Assembly: GCA_027579435.1 (NCBI GenBank)
Contig: JANBPK010000937.1
Span: 1-64,000, forward strand
Direction of reading: 5' to 3'
DNA: 64,000 bases
From: Candolleomyces eurysporus
Lineage: Eukaryota; Basidiomycota; Agaricomycetes; Agaricales; Psathyrellaceae
In this document: positions 32,929 through 44,205 of the stretch, piece by piece
How positions within the stretch are numbered: position 1 is the stretch's first letter
How the letters are laid out: every line of letters starts with the position of its first letter
Position numbers and translations under genes: made by a program
Notes under the pieces: generated by a model
Told to the model about the DNA's origin: nothing
Databases searched by the model: none
Seen by the model: only the letters and a program-made list of their open reading frames with translations

Positions 32929-33750
32929 AGGGCGGATAACCCCTCTCATTTTTAAAGAGAACATCTCCGACTCCGCCAATATCTCCTTTCGTTTTTGGCA
33001 CCTTTGTTATCACCCTTTTGAAGACCCTCCCCTTATCCATTGGGCCGTTTTTACCGCCACTCGACCTATCAACCGAACTCAGAACCCTTCCTCGTTCACC
33101 TTAGGCCGACTTCGTCTCCGGTGCAACAAGGACCTGAGCAAGCCCGTAACAGAGATACTGATGGGAAGCTCTTCACGCCCCTTGGAGGGATCTTTGGACT
33201 TATCATTTGTCGAATGGGCTACTCTGGCACACAAAATATCAAGTGCTCATGCTAGGGGTGGACCTACTCACACAAAGGGGCAACACATTCGGTCCTAGCA
33301 AAACCCACATAACTCCTCATCGCCTGGATTTTAGCATCTTTCATTGCTCCTGCAAATTTATTCGACGGTATAAACGTGGGGAGAGCTGCCCAACCTCCAG
33401 ACATCACTCTGTCTCGGGGCTCAAGGTCCCTGCAAGGTCTTGATTGGATCAGGCTCACACTAAAATGGGGACCACTAAGAGGACTCCGAGTCCACACTCA
33501 CTCAGTGCGTCAAACTCAAGTCAAACTTGACTGAAGTGACCCGGTACCTCACAGGAAAATTGGTTAATGCATAAGCCCAACGATGAAGGTAACAGCGGAT
33601 GCATCTCAAGATTAACTTAAAGAAACTGCTAACTGCTAACCATTTGACCAACCCACAGCACCGTTGGTGAGCCAGTGGATGCAACCTGCTCCTAGTTTTA
33701 TGGGTATCGAGATTCGCTCGTCGCGTCGCAGGACTCCTATTTATTTGGGT

Positions 33751-33937
33751 GTCGCAGCTCATCTCGATCTCGCACTCTTAGATCACGGTGGTCCTGACTG
33801 ACCGAAAAGCCTGACGGCTTTTGCCCGTAAAACCTTCGCTTCTCCGCTGAACTTCTAACATCGCATTCAGACAGTAACCTTTATCTGTTATGCTCAGATA
33901 AAGTTCTCGGGAAAGCAGCCTTAGCAAGTTGCATAGA
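33751..33937 (+). mobile_element. LINE-like 3' fragment
   Basis: It encodes the last residues of the element's frame (HLDLALLDHGGPD, stop) and its 3' untranslated end. It is near-identical to 36373-36558 and abuts the 5' end of the next copy head-to-tail. Confidence 0.7.
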
Positions 33938-34016
33938 TAACAAGCCTAAGATGGAGTGACGTAGGAGGGTAGGGTTAGGATCATGTCTATGCAACTAAGC
34001 GATGGCAGGTTCTTCC

Positions 34017-36051
34017 GGTGGTTAACAAAGTTACTTGTGCACGTAACTTGTTCCCTTACTAATTTAACTTTTTCTAACTTTTTCAACTCAAGTAAATCTT
34101 TCCTCAACATGTTTACTTCACGTTAACATTCAAGTTAGACCAAGTTAGAGTATGTTAACTTAAGCTAGGATCAAGCTATATACAAGTTAGCACAAGTAAA
34201 CTTGAGCTGTATATTCNTTTTTTCGCCAAATGGGTGTGTTGGGTGGGTCCTTAGGTGAGTCCCAGCTTGCGCGCTGAAGCACGGCCATTGTGGTTCGCTT
34301 TCATATGGGAAGGGACAGCCAGAGACGACATCCTTATTTCTATATTTGCCTATCACGGAGCTTTAGGAGATGAGGTTGAACATTCGTTGTCGGATCTAGA
34401 GAGGAACACATACAAGGATGATTGGCACGGGCCCCCACTAGATACGAGCAGGGTTACGCTGCGTCAATTCCGGGTGTTGTGGATACCTGTGTCCTACCTT
34501 TGGAGGGTACGGTTGGAGCACTTAGGCGAGTCGTCAGGTCCACCATCATCGAGGTTACCCCAGAAACTTCCCCTATTCTCGCAATCCTTCCCAGTGCTCA
34601 GTCGTTCAGCTTTCCAACAACAACAACAGATCTGGGTCTCGCAGAGATTGTTCTTGGCTCGCGACCATTGCCTGCCCTTCCCTGTGAGCTGTGTTGTTTC
34701 CTCATCATCCCACCTGAAATTCCTCGTCCTCATCCCGTTCCACCCAGAGCCTTGGTCCCATCAGCGAAGCCTCAGCAAACCCTGCATTTTTCGTCCGTTC
34801 TCACCATGTTACCTGGCCCACATCGACCAGCTCCAGCACGATATTTGCGCTCACATGTGCAATCTGAAAAGCAAGAGCTGTTGGAAGAGAGAGCAGTAAG
34901 GCCTAGTGCAAAACGAAGGAAGTACAAGGGGGAGTACTACGCATTGATCGACGAAGATGGAAATGAGGTGTTGTCAGACGAAGGGTACGAGGTTCAATGA
35001 CGTGTTGCTGCTGTATACATAGTAGTAGTACATGTAAATGTACGCTTTGTGTTCAAAGCTGTTCGGTAGATTCAATCTCAGTGTTGTTTCGAGTTTTGGG
35101 TATTGCCATTGTCAGTCGGATTTTGGCGTCAGTTCAGCGCTAGAGCGGCCTTCAACAGGAACATCCAAGCATTGTTAGGGCCCAATGGTAAGCAAAAAAT
35201 CATATAAATCTGGTTGAAGGACCCTTCTTTCTTGAATGCTCGTCTGACGGTGACCTGGTCCGTTGTCCTGCAACGAGATGGTCATGCCAGCATCAAAGCC
35301 ATGGGAATGGGTATAGGCTTGGTTGGCATACAGTTATTGTCCTCCTTGCTGTTCTTTGCCCTTAAATCAAGGTCTAGTAGCTCAAAGTTAGATACATGTT
35401 AGCGTCAAGTAAGTCAAGTTGATCCAAGTTAAAAACAAGTTAACTTGTAGTTAACGTACGCTGTTAACATAAGTTAACATTTCTGCGTCGGTGTGGTCGT
35501 TGATTTATAAGTCTTACTCAAATCATGTATAATCAAATGAGGCGTTCTGTGGCTGTATTCAGAGCTATATAAGATATTGAATCAATTTCCTGGGTGTGTT
35601 TAACCCTCTGACTCCTCAGAAATGACTTATTTTTCCAGCAGTTAGTCACCAAGAAAGTTGCCAAGGGATGATTTAACTAGGAAGCAACAACCTCTTATTC
35701 TTCAATGCGACATTCGATAGCCAAGATCGCCTCCTCTATGAGTGATCACACTATATATGAGTAAAGTTTGTGTGATTTCATGTTTGAGTGACAACACCAG
35801 AAGAGCGAGCCAGATCAACATGGGAAATTATATTCTTTGCCTCCTCGAACATGATAAGGGTCGAAAAACCACAGATCTTGTAGCTACAGACCCTCTATGA
35901 GGCGGCATTATGGATATATCTCACCAACACCGGCGACACGTTTACTTGGCCGGTTGCGTGGAAAACAAGCAATTGTAGCCACATTTTAGACCCTAACTTG
36001 CAGGCGGAAAGTTAGATAAAGTTACTAACTCAAGTAACTTTATTTACAGTC
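34017..36051. mobile_element. 2035-base TIR transposon, non-autonomous
   Basis: Inserted in the LINE derivative with a perfect 9-base duplication GGTTCTTCC (34008-34016 and 36052-36060). Its ends are inverted: the left starts GGTGGTTAACAAAGTTACTTG, and the right end reads back as GACTGTAAATAAAGTTACTTG, matching at 16 of 21 bases. Both subterminal zones (34020-34200 and 35395-35480) are dense in AAGTTA/TAACTT words. A 9-base duplication is usual for Mutator-like elements; KDZ elements, common in mushrooms, are an alternative. No transposase is visible. Confidence 0.75.
34422..35000 (+). CDS. Unknown ORF inside the TIR transposon
   Basis: A frame of about 190 codons without its own early ATG, so it is probably a 3' exon or a captured host fragment. 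It has Pro-rich stretches and a distinctive end: a basic KRRKYKG then EYYALIDEDGNEVLSDEG. I do not recognise it. It lies between the two AAGTTA-rich subterminal zones of the transposon. Confidence 0.35.
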   Translation: MARAPTRYEQGYAASIPGVVDTCVLPLEGTVGALRRVVRSTIIEVTPETSPILAILPSAQSFSFPTTTTDLGLAEIVLGSRPLPALPCELCCFLIIPPEIPRPHPVPPRALVPSAKPQQTLHFSSVLTMLPGPHRPAPARYLRSHVQSEKQELLEERAVRPSAKRRKYKGEYYALIDEDGNEVLSDEGYEVQ

Positions 36052-36611
36052 GGTTCTTCCCACGAGGCGGCATGCCTCCTCTCCTTCCGACTGCCATCGC
36101 CTCTGAGCATAGAGCTCGCCCGAGGCGCCTTGCCGCCGTTTTCTTTTCCCCACCCTCCACTCCCAAGAAACACCGGCAGCTCATCAGGGATCCCTTGGAT
36201 ATTACCAGGGCTCAGAACCTGGGATCGAAAGGTGCACCGATCAACAGCAATCTGCGAATTGTCTGTTGGAACCCATGCGGCGGTCTAAGAAATATAACAT
36301 CGGATTTGTTGAAATTAAGTTACCGTTGTAAAAGATCTGATAGCTGCTCGGTGTTGGATCCCACCCACCCTGTCGCAGCTCATCTCGATCTCGCACTCTT
36401 AGATCACGGTGGTCCTGACTGACCGAAAAGCCTGACGGCTTTTGCCCGTAAAACCTTCGCTTCTCCGCTGAACTTCTAACATCGCATTCAGACAGTAACC
36501 TTTATCTGTTATGCTTAGATAAAGTTCTCGGGAAAGCGGCCTTAGCAAGTTGCATAGACCCCTTATGAACTGTCTGAAAATGGCGGCTGCCTTTGCTAGG
36601 GAGGACTCGGC

Positions 36612-37190
36612 TCAAGGTTTGGCTACGAGCCCAGCATCTGTTTTTGCGTAGGATTTCTTCTCGTCTACAATTTGGTGCTGGAGAAGAAGGACAATCCCGT
36701 TGGAGGCGGGGTTCTGCATGTTGTCAACTATTGTCTTCACAATGTCCAGAGCTGATTTTGGTGAATTATCCAGGCGGACCATGGCGACCCTTTGAGGACC
36801 GCTGAGCATTGAGTGCCAAAATGTGTCACGAAGCTTGCTCTCTCTCTGAGTTGAGAAATTAGGCTCCGTTTTGCACAAGTTCCATCACATAGTTGCGAGT
36901 ATGATGCCAGGCAATGCATCCTCCCCACATATTTTTTGAAAGATCTCCAATCCGGAGGCATGACCATCCTCAAGGAACACACCTGGGTGATATTTCTAGG
37001 CAGAACGAACCAGAGAGTTTGGACGCTCCTCGTGTTGCCTTCGTGTTTCGTGTTCCGATGAAGCTGGACCCCCAATACAACCAAATTCTCCGAGTTAACT
37101 GGGCAGTTTAATCGTGCGGATCTGTGATAGGCGCGCGACGAGTACTCGGATTCTAGAAGAACTAAATACATTTCAAGTGATAAACAAGTG
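36612..37190 (-). pseudogene. GTPase copy 1 (broken)
   Basis: The C-terminal half of the local AIG1-like GTPase family: GLEIFQKICGEDALPG, then the G4 region with a TGA stop where the family has Arg (TTRWD becomes TM-stop-WN), then FW, MVRLDNSPKSALDIV and LLLQHQIVDEKKS. The P-loop and G3 exons were not found, and upstream sequence is frame-shifted. It begins about 50 bases after the LINE derivative. Confidence 0.7.
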
Positions 37191-37211
37191 GCATCCGTTG
37201 CTGAACTGACA

Positions 37212-38110
37212 TCACCCCTGGGGCGGAAGTAGAGTTGGAGGATTTAGAGGGTCAAGATTAGCGATCGTCACGGGGTTACTCACAAGGCACAGAAAGCCCT
37301 TGGTGCTGCCAAGTCCGTGAACTCCGTCTTGGTCTGTCACATCCCGGCGCCTGTTTTCTGCTCTCCTTTCAATGCATCGATTTAGCATTGGCTCGATAAT
37401 CTTCCATGCTGAGTCTGCCGAGTTGTCAAGTCGCTTTACCTCCATGCGGAACTCCTTCTCCAGTTCTTCCTTTCGCCTTTCCAGTGCAGCTGCTTAGGAG
37501 CATAGGTCCCATCGCGTCGTTGCCAAGACTGCTTTTGAAGCAGCATCCTTCCCGCAGATCCTTTTCAGTTTTTGAAGGCTCGGTATCTCGTTACGCGCCA
37601 TGCGGTTGGGCCAGATCGGGTACACGTACACCATCCCAGCGACATCGTAATTCACGTCGCAAGATTTTCTGTGGGGCTCGACGTTGAATATAAGGCAGTG
37701 GCGGTCACTTAGAAATGACTCACGAAGTATGCAACCAATTCGCTGCCCGATTGATCCCATCGGAAACACCTCGAGAGTCGTCGAATCCCGGTGTATCAAC
37801 GAGAATAAGCCGATTGCCCGGCACTTCCTGCTCGAGAGCCTGGCGTTTGGGAATTATCGTGGCGTAGCTCGTGGTCTCGCGAGTGCAGGCTGTAAATCCA
37901 TCGCTGGTCGTTGCATCGGCTCTCTCAAGGATGTGGTTAATAAACTGTAAGGACAGCATTGAATGATATTCGGCCACATTGGGTATCAACGGCATATAAG
38001 AGACTATACCGTTCTCTTTCCGTGCCCTAAGGGGCCAACTACACTGTTGATCGACGTCAGAGTACTCAGAGAGCGGCTTGAAGAAGCACTCACAGTATCA
38101 CAATGCCGAT
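37212..38110 (-). pseudogene. GTPase copy 2 (broken)
   Basis: All the family blocks occur in order: GSIGIVIL, a damaged P-loop GPLGHGKRT (Ser replaced by Arg), DGFTACT, ILVDTPGFDDS, VYVYPIWPNRMARN, KRICGKDAASKAVLATTRWDLCS and then a TAA stop. After the stop the same frame continues normally (LERRKEELEKEF, VKRLDNSADSAW, LGSTKGFLCL) to a donor site at 37283. It is closest to copy 5 by its GHGK-type P-loop, AASK segment and C-terminal exon end. A P-loop change plus one stop mean it is probably inactive. Confidence 0.7.
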
Positions 38111-38576
38111 CGATCCTGACTTCATTGGCTGTACGGCACTTCAAAGAGGGAGCAGAGGGTCGAGGATAGAACACTGGCAGTCGTCAATGTAAGGGTACAA
38201 CCAGAGCCTGACTTAGTCAGCACCGCGAGAAGGCACTGCGCCGGGCGTTCATATCACGTGGGCCTAGGTACAGCTGAAGCATTCAAATGAATGAACAAGG
38301 TCATATGAAAAGGTAGACCCAGCCAGATCTCCTTGGCCGTCTGATCGCGAGAGGTGCAGCCCACCGCCCAGCGCAGTACTGAGGTACCTTGCAAAGATCC
38401 AACCAGACGAAGCCTCGCAACAGACGAGTGCATTTGGCGCCGTTCAATCAGCTATGTTCAGTGCCACACCTTCGATGCACCCTTGCTTACTCAAGGCCGA
38501 TACGCATTACAGTCTACAATACATTATGGAATGATGCTTGAAAGTAACTGCCGCGATACAGCGCTCTTCCTGAATC

Positions 38577-39707
38577 TCACTGTAAAAACGCCAGTGAGTG
38601 TGGGAGGTGTCGAAGCTGTCTTTCGAATACTTACAAAGCCCAAAAACCTCTTGATACGAGTGCCCAATGGCAACCGCAATCGCGCTGCTTCAGTTGCCAG
38701 AGCTCTGAGTTTGTCCTTACGTGCTTGAGTCGAGCCTGAGCCTGATTCCTTAAGCAGCTCGTCCAGTTTTCGACGAAGCTCCTGAGCAGCGTCGGTGTGT
38801 TTGAGCTTCTTGCTTTTGTCGACTATTTGCTTTTGAATTGTTAGTATGACACCGTCGATATGGGAGTCAGCACGCCGCTTCAAGACAAGCCTGATAAGAT
38901 CCCAGGCGGACTCTTCCGAGTTCCATAGAGCCGTCATTTCTGCCTTGGTTTGAGGTGCTGATGCCGAGAGCATATCGCTCCAAAACGTATCCACGAGTTC
39001 CCGTTTTCGTTTTTCGCCGCTTTCTGCTGGGCATATGTCCCATCGGGTGGTCGCAAGGATGACCTTCGAAAGACCGTGATTCCCGCATATCTTTTGGAAT
39101 ACCTTGACGTTTGAGCGGTCATTGCGTGTCATCCGATTGGGGTAGATCGGATACATGTAAACGACGCCCCCGACCTTCATGCTGGAATCGTATCTGCTCA
39201 CAGAAACATGAGTGGTTTTCCAATCCTTGAAGGCCGAGGACTGACGAAGATGCAAGCCAGACCGCTATGCGGCGAAGAATCTCCGAGTCTGGTAGCTCGG
39301 TGTCATCAAAACCCGGCGTGTCCACCAGCACGATTCTTTGGCCACCAATTTGAAAGGCCTTCGCCAGCGGCGAGTCGTTACGCATGTTGATGAAGTAGTG
39401 CCCCAGCTGTCTGGTACAGGATTGGAACCCGTCGCTAACTGGTGCGTCCGATCTCCCAAGGACGTTATTTATGAACTAGCTGAGTCAGTGCGCTGATGGT
39501 GCATGGTGTCTGTGGCGCTTACAGTACTTTTCCCGACGCCTGTCGGGCCCATAATCCTGAATCTCGTATCAGCATCTCTTCATTTGACATCCATTTAAAG
39601 GAGAAGGGCATACGGAATCACGATATCGTTCTGTCTCCCTACGCCTTTTGGCAGGTACACATCAGTTTCGGCTCTGAGAAGGTCGAGACTGAATCCTCGG
39701 GGCATGG
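38577..39707 (-). CDS. GTPase copy 3, AIG1-like, intact
   Basis: A P-loop GTPase of the fungal AIG1/GIMAP-like type. Exons: 39614-39707 (MPRGFSLDLLRAETD to NDIVIP), 39523-39556 (P-loop IMGPTGVGKST alone), 39246-39475 (FINNVLG, DGFQSCT, G3 IVLVDTPGFDDT, RRIAVWLASS), 38635-39193 (YMYPIYPNRMTRND, VFQKICG, G4 VILATTRWDIC, EESAWDLI, IQKQIVDKSKK, TDAAQELRRKL) and a last short exon giving the stop. All G motifs are intact. A lysine-rich C-terminal helix ends RFLGF. It is closest to copy 7. The cellular role of this fungal group is not established. Confidence 0.8.
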
Positions 39708-41033
39708 CGGAAACGAGGAGAGAAAAGGTATAGGAGGAATGGGCACGCTATGGCGCCCATTATATTGTAAACGGTGGTTCACGGGCGCAGGCAACGAGGC
39801 AGCTTAATGTTGTTCGAGCTGCGACACTTGACACGACCCAGGGAACTGGGCCTGCGCGTCCCATTAGGCAATGAGGCGAGGCAACCTGAAGGTCGCCATG
39901 CCGCAGCCGAAATAGGACATCACCCTTCAAATCTCGATTGATATCATCCAAAGCTTCGATTAGGCTGTAACTTCAAGTTCATTCACAATTCATTCGGTAG
40001 GACAGAATGTAGTACCTCCAGCATTCACCGTCCCTGGGTAATGCTCTCAGACTTGGAGCTGAGCGCCTGTGACATCACCACCGCTTCAAATTGCTGCGTA
40101 TAGGGCTGTGTCGGCAATGGCCACATCTGGAGTCCCGAATCGGCAATGGACCGGCTGACCACTTAAATCTTTAAGCCTTCAGTTTTGCCACCATCCGACG
40201 TTGAACGTAATCGAGCAATAGGAGCGACAAAGGCAGGTAAAATTCAGGAAGCTTCGTGAATCCAGAACGACTGCCGAAGCTAGAGGTGCCCAAGGGCTGC
40301 ACTACCTGAGGATACTCGCGAAAAGAAACGCATAGAGCAAGTTCGTACCCCGGATTGCAGTCTCGGTAAAAATCGGTTGCTCTCTGGCGAGTTCACGCTA
40401 AAGGCAGGGCTGCGGGTTGAAGAGCGAATTGGCGAAGGATGCTCAACGCTTCTCATGGTCCACAGCCACTGACTCTTAAAGGAGCAACACAGCTGTCCTT
40501 GTTCTCTCAACTTATCCGCCCATGGCTTGCAAGGCCGACCCCGTGAGGGTGCGGATGGGGAAATGTGAGTTCCCCGCTCTAAGCACTACGCACTCGCTTT
40601 CACCCCCACTGCTGGGATTCAACTTTTCTGCGGTCTGCAAGACGCGTGCAAAACGGATCCAAAAATCTCAGGTTCCGAAAACCTCTTGCAACGCGCAAAG
40701 GTTATCTGCGTATTGCAAGCTACAAAAGACGAATAGTTGCATTTTGCATCACATTTTGGCTCAATGCAGAATAGTATCAATATTTTCTTATCAAAGGATA
40801 TGTTTTGCAACAATTTCGCCGAATGCAGAACAATTGGATCCTAGCAGACTGCGACTGTCAATGATCCCAGCATCCAGAGCCCTGGTTCTGCGATGCTTGT
40901 TTAGGAAAGGACCCCAATGAGATCACATTACACGCAAGACTAGGACGGTCAAGCATTGGGTTATAAGTCAAACGTGGCCATTGTTCTTCTCCACCAACCT
41001 CGCCTTCCGTTGCTCTCTACTGACAAGTGAACT
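39708..41033. other. Intergenic, divergent promoters
   Basis: A spacer between head-to-head GTPase copies 3 (minus) and 4 (plus). No gene recognised. Confidence 0.4.
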
Positions 41034-42628
41034 ATGCCGGCTTCNAAAAAAAATTGATAAGTTGCGTGGGCCGGGTGACCCCTCTGTAGAAGAAGATGAC
41101 GCCCACGAAGATGACATTGTGATCCTGTATGTACGCTCTCCCTTGCTTCTCGATATATAACAGCGAGGACTGATCAAGACCGAAGTGTAATGGGTCCAAC
41201 AGGGGTAGGAAAGAGTACGGTAAGAATGTTGGTACGAAGTGCATGTATGGATCTGACAGAGTTTCTTGAAGTTCATTAACAACCTTGCGAATAAGGATGT
41301 CGCCGAGGTTAGCGACGGCTATTCGACATGCACTACCTCCGTCCGACACTACTTCGTGGAGATACCTCAGGAATTAATGAATAAGCCTGGCCGACTGGTT
41401 CTAGTTGATACGCCAGCCTTCAACGACTCGACCATGTCTCCAGCGGAGAGCCTTCGTAGCATCGCTTGGTGGCTTGCCTGCTCGTACGTCCCATCTTCTT
41501 GTATTATCATATAGAATTACTTGAAAGGTGATCAGATATAGTGCAAAGAAATGGCATGTTGGAGGCATAATCTACATGCAATCCGCCTACCCCCACCGCG
41601 TGGGGAGAAGCGATATCCCAGATCTTCAGGTCTTTCGGGCGATTTGGGGAACATACTGTGCATCGAGAATTATACTAGCGACCACTCAATGGGGATTCTG
41701 CCAATGTGGTCACCATGACGAGCTGGAGAGTGTCTTGTCGGACAGATTCTGGGGTGAAACGCATCAGGTTGGCGTGAAAGGGTTCCAAGGTCCTTCAGCT
41801 TCGTCACGCCGTGCTACAATGCGTCTTGACAACTCGCCCGGCTCCGCTTGGGAAGTTGTTCGAGCTTTATTGGAGCTACGAATCGATAAAGATGTCGTAT
41901 TAAGCCTCCAAAGGGAGATAGTCGATGACCGAACATCACTGAAACGAACGAGTGCTGCGAAGGCACTCCTCACTGCCGAGTCAGGTTCGGAACACCCTCT
42001 GACGAATTTCGGAATATTGCCTTCTTTCAAGCATCGTTTCACCAAGCGTATTCCGGTGAAAACGGAGGAGCTTCTAGCCTTTATCAGGCGTTTCTTTGTT
42101 TTGGTATGTAAAGACCTTCATTGTGAACCAATCTATTGACCTGTTACACAGAAAGAGAGGCCATATCCATATAAAACGAGTCCAAAACAGAAACGCAGCC
42201 GATCTATGACTGCCGACACCCGCGGTAAGTCGGAATGCCATCGATCTACCCGTAGCATTAAATCCTTAGATTTCGGTTCAACGGGTACCTATCAGCAAAC
42301 CACCCAGGCGAATCCGACGTTCGGAGACCTGAGCACTCCTGCTACAAATACAGGCACTAGGAGTGCATTTAGTACGCGTTTACGCGCTTCTCTTAAGCTA
42401 GATTCCGTTCAACTGACAACACGGACAGGCGGATGCGGAGGAGCTGCCGAAACTTCCACAGTCACCTTTGGAGAAACCGGAAGCAGCGCGCTTAGGAGGC
42501 GAGGGGGACAGCAGGCGCCATACGCATTCGGACACTCTACGACCTTTGAAGGCCCTACAACTACCCAGGCAAGAACGGCTTCCACAACCAACCTTTTATC
42601 TTTTATTGAAACGACGAAATCCGGCTAA
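41034..42628 (+). CDS. GTPase copy 4 with a Thr/Gly-rich FG tail
   Basis: The only plus-strand copy. ATG at 41034. The N at 41045 sits in an A run, and without it the first exon reads MPASKKIDKLRGPGD, then DEDDAHEDDIVIL-like acidic residues. The P-loop exon is 41186-41219 (VMGPTGVGKST). The next exon carries FINNLANKD, DGYSTCT, LVLVDTPAFNDS and WWLACS. The fourth has YMQSAYPHRVGRSD, VFRAIWG and an altered G4 LATTQWGFC (Asp replaced by Gly). After a short intron a long polar tail follows, holding four Phe-Gly motifs (LDFGSTG, PTFGDLS, VTFGETG, YAFGHST). No other copy has this tail. It converges on copy 5. Confidence 0.75.
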
Positions 42629-42858
42629 GGGTTGGGACAAGTTCGGCTTCTTATGGTTGGCTCGTCTGCCGTCCACTTGTCTAGAAGATTCTATCTGCCA
42701 TTCAATACATATTTATTCAAGTCTGTATATCATGTTTGGATTGGTTACTAGAGCCGTCGGTGGTCGGGACAAAAGCGACGTCGCATTTCGAGGAGGTTAT
42801 TCGCCACTACTCGTGAATACGGTGAGACTCTTGCACGGTGAAAGGTAGTACCACTTAC

Positions 42859-43656
42859 GAAGCAGAAGAAAATCTTAGAGCCAGTCCCATGTAGTCCATC
42901 ATCGTCCTTCGATATCCTGTTTGGCGACCATTGATTGAGGAGTGTCTCAATCACCTTCCAAGCGGATTCTGCTGAATCGTCCAGTCGACGTACTTTACCG
43001 CAGAAAGATTCCTGGAGCCTCTTCGATTTCTCGTCTCCTTCGTCCTCGGACGGGCACATGTTCCATCGGGTGGTCGCAAGGATAACCTTTGATGCCGCGN
43101 TTTTTTCCACAAATACGTTGGAATTCCTCAAGGCCCGGAAATTCACTGCGACTACCCCAAATCTGATACAGGCACACGACCCCAGCAGTGTGCATCTCAG
43201 AATTGTAATTCCTACGCACCCTTCGTCAGTCTATATCCAGATTTAAACCTCATGCACACTCACGAAGACTTGAGCCAGCTGGCAAGGTTGGTGATAGAAG
43301 ACGACACATGATACATGTTTTCCCAGCCTGGTGTATCAACCAAAATGAGCTGTCGACCGCGGAGACCGGCTTTGAGGCCAGATCGCTGGGGAATTGTGGT
43401 GATATAGCTTCGAAGTTCCTTAGTACAAGCTGAGTATCCGGAGCTAGTATTTGCCTCGTTCTTTCCTAGAATATGATTGATGAACTGAACGCAGTATTAC
43501 ATTTTGCGAATGACTGTTCCAATCATTGAAGGGGCTCACGGTACTCTTTCCGTGGCCCGAAGGACCAATTACCCTGTAGACCCCGTTAGCTTGAATGGGT
43601 CAAGGGACAGTATTACAATGGACATACGGTATCACAATATCGTCCTGCTGGCTCAT
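42859..43656 (-). CDS. GTPase copy 5
   Basis: The start is MSQQDDIVIP at the ATG 43656; an in-frame stop upstream rules out a longer leader. The P-loop exon is 43540-43573 (VIGPSGHGKST). The next exon has FINHILGKNEAN, SGYSACT and G3 LILVDTPGWENM. The next has LYQIWGSRSEF, RICGK, then an N in an A run at 43100 whose removal restores KNAASKVILATTRWNMC. G4 has Asn for Asp. The exon then reads VRRLDDSAESAW and ends SKIFFCF at a donor site (42858). The 3' exon was not traced. Closest relative: copy 2. Confidence 0.7.
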
Positions 43657-44205
43657 CTGTGCCAAGGGTGTAGATGCTAGTGCCTTTGCGGTTGTCTTTG
43701 AAGGTTCGGATTAACTTTGGCTCCTGACGCATTATCTGTATTTTAACCAAACTGCGCTACGTATTAGTAAAACGCAAGGCAGCAGGGCAGTCGCCGTGGG
43801 CGATGCGTTATCCTGGATCTGGGCACCCCATGCGGCGTGCACATGTTGTCCATGCACTCCAGCAAGCCATCAGGCGAAAGCAGAACCCATTCAATGGAAC
43901 AAGGTGACACAGCGTTTCCGAAGAAGTTGTGATCCAGATACACGGGTCGATACAGCTTCCAGAAAATGGGAAGCCCAGGTATTCTAGAGCTGGAATGATT
44001 CAGGCTGCGGTGGGGAAAAAATCAGAGTTTCAGAAACGGTCTAGTGCATCCAAAAATGTCAAAAGAGGGGGCAAGCCATGCGTTTGTCTACAAGTGCGCA
44101 GTGGAGCCTCTTCGTTGATTTTGACGACTCAATTTACCACACCCTCAGATGCAATATCGGTCATGCTATGTACTGCCTGTACGATAAATACTCCGTTTGA
44201 ATAAA
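43657..44205. other. Intergenic, no gene recognised
   Basis: A spacer between GTPase copies 5 and 6. Short frames only. Confidence 0.4.

Larger units (their letters stand above)
33938..36558 (+). mobile_element. LINE derivative split by another transposon
   Basis: Taking out 34017-36051 leaves an element of about 590 bases: the same 5' leader, an ATG frame, and an endonuclease-type opening with LRIVCWNPCGGLRN, typical of the first block of LINE APE endonucleases. An internal deletion near 36331-36372 then leads to the LINE 3' end (LALLDHGGPD, stop, and 3' tail to 36558). No reverse transcriptase remains, so it is a non-autonomous deletion derivative. Confidence 0.7.

Noticed and set aside
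36374..36558. Part of a GTPase gene because it lies beside the array
   Set aside because: It matches the LINE 3' end at 33.75 kb almost base for base.
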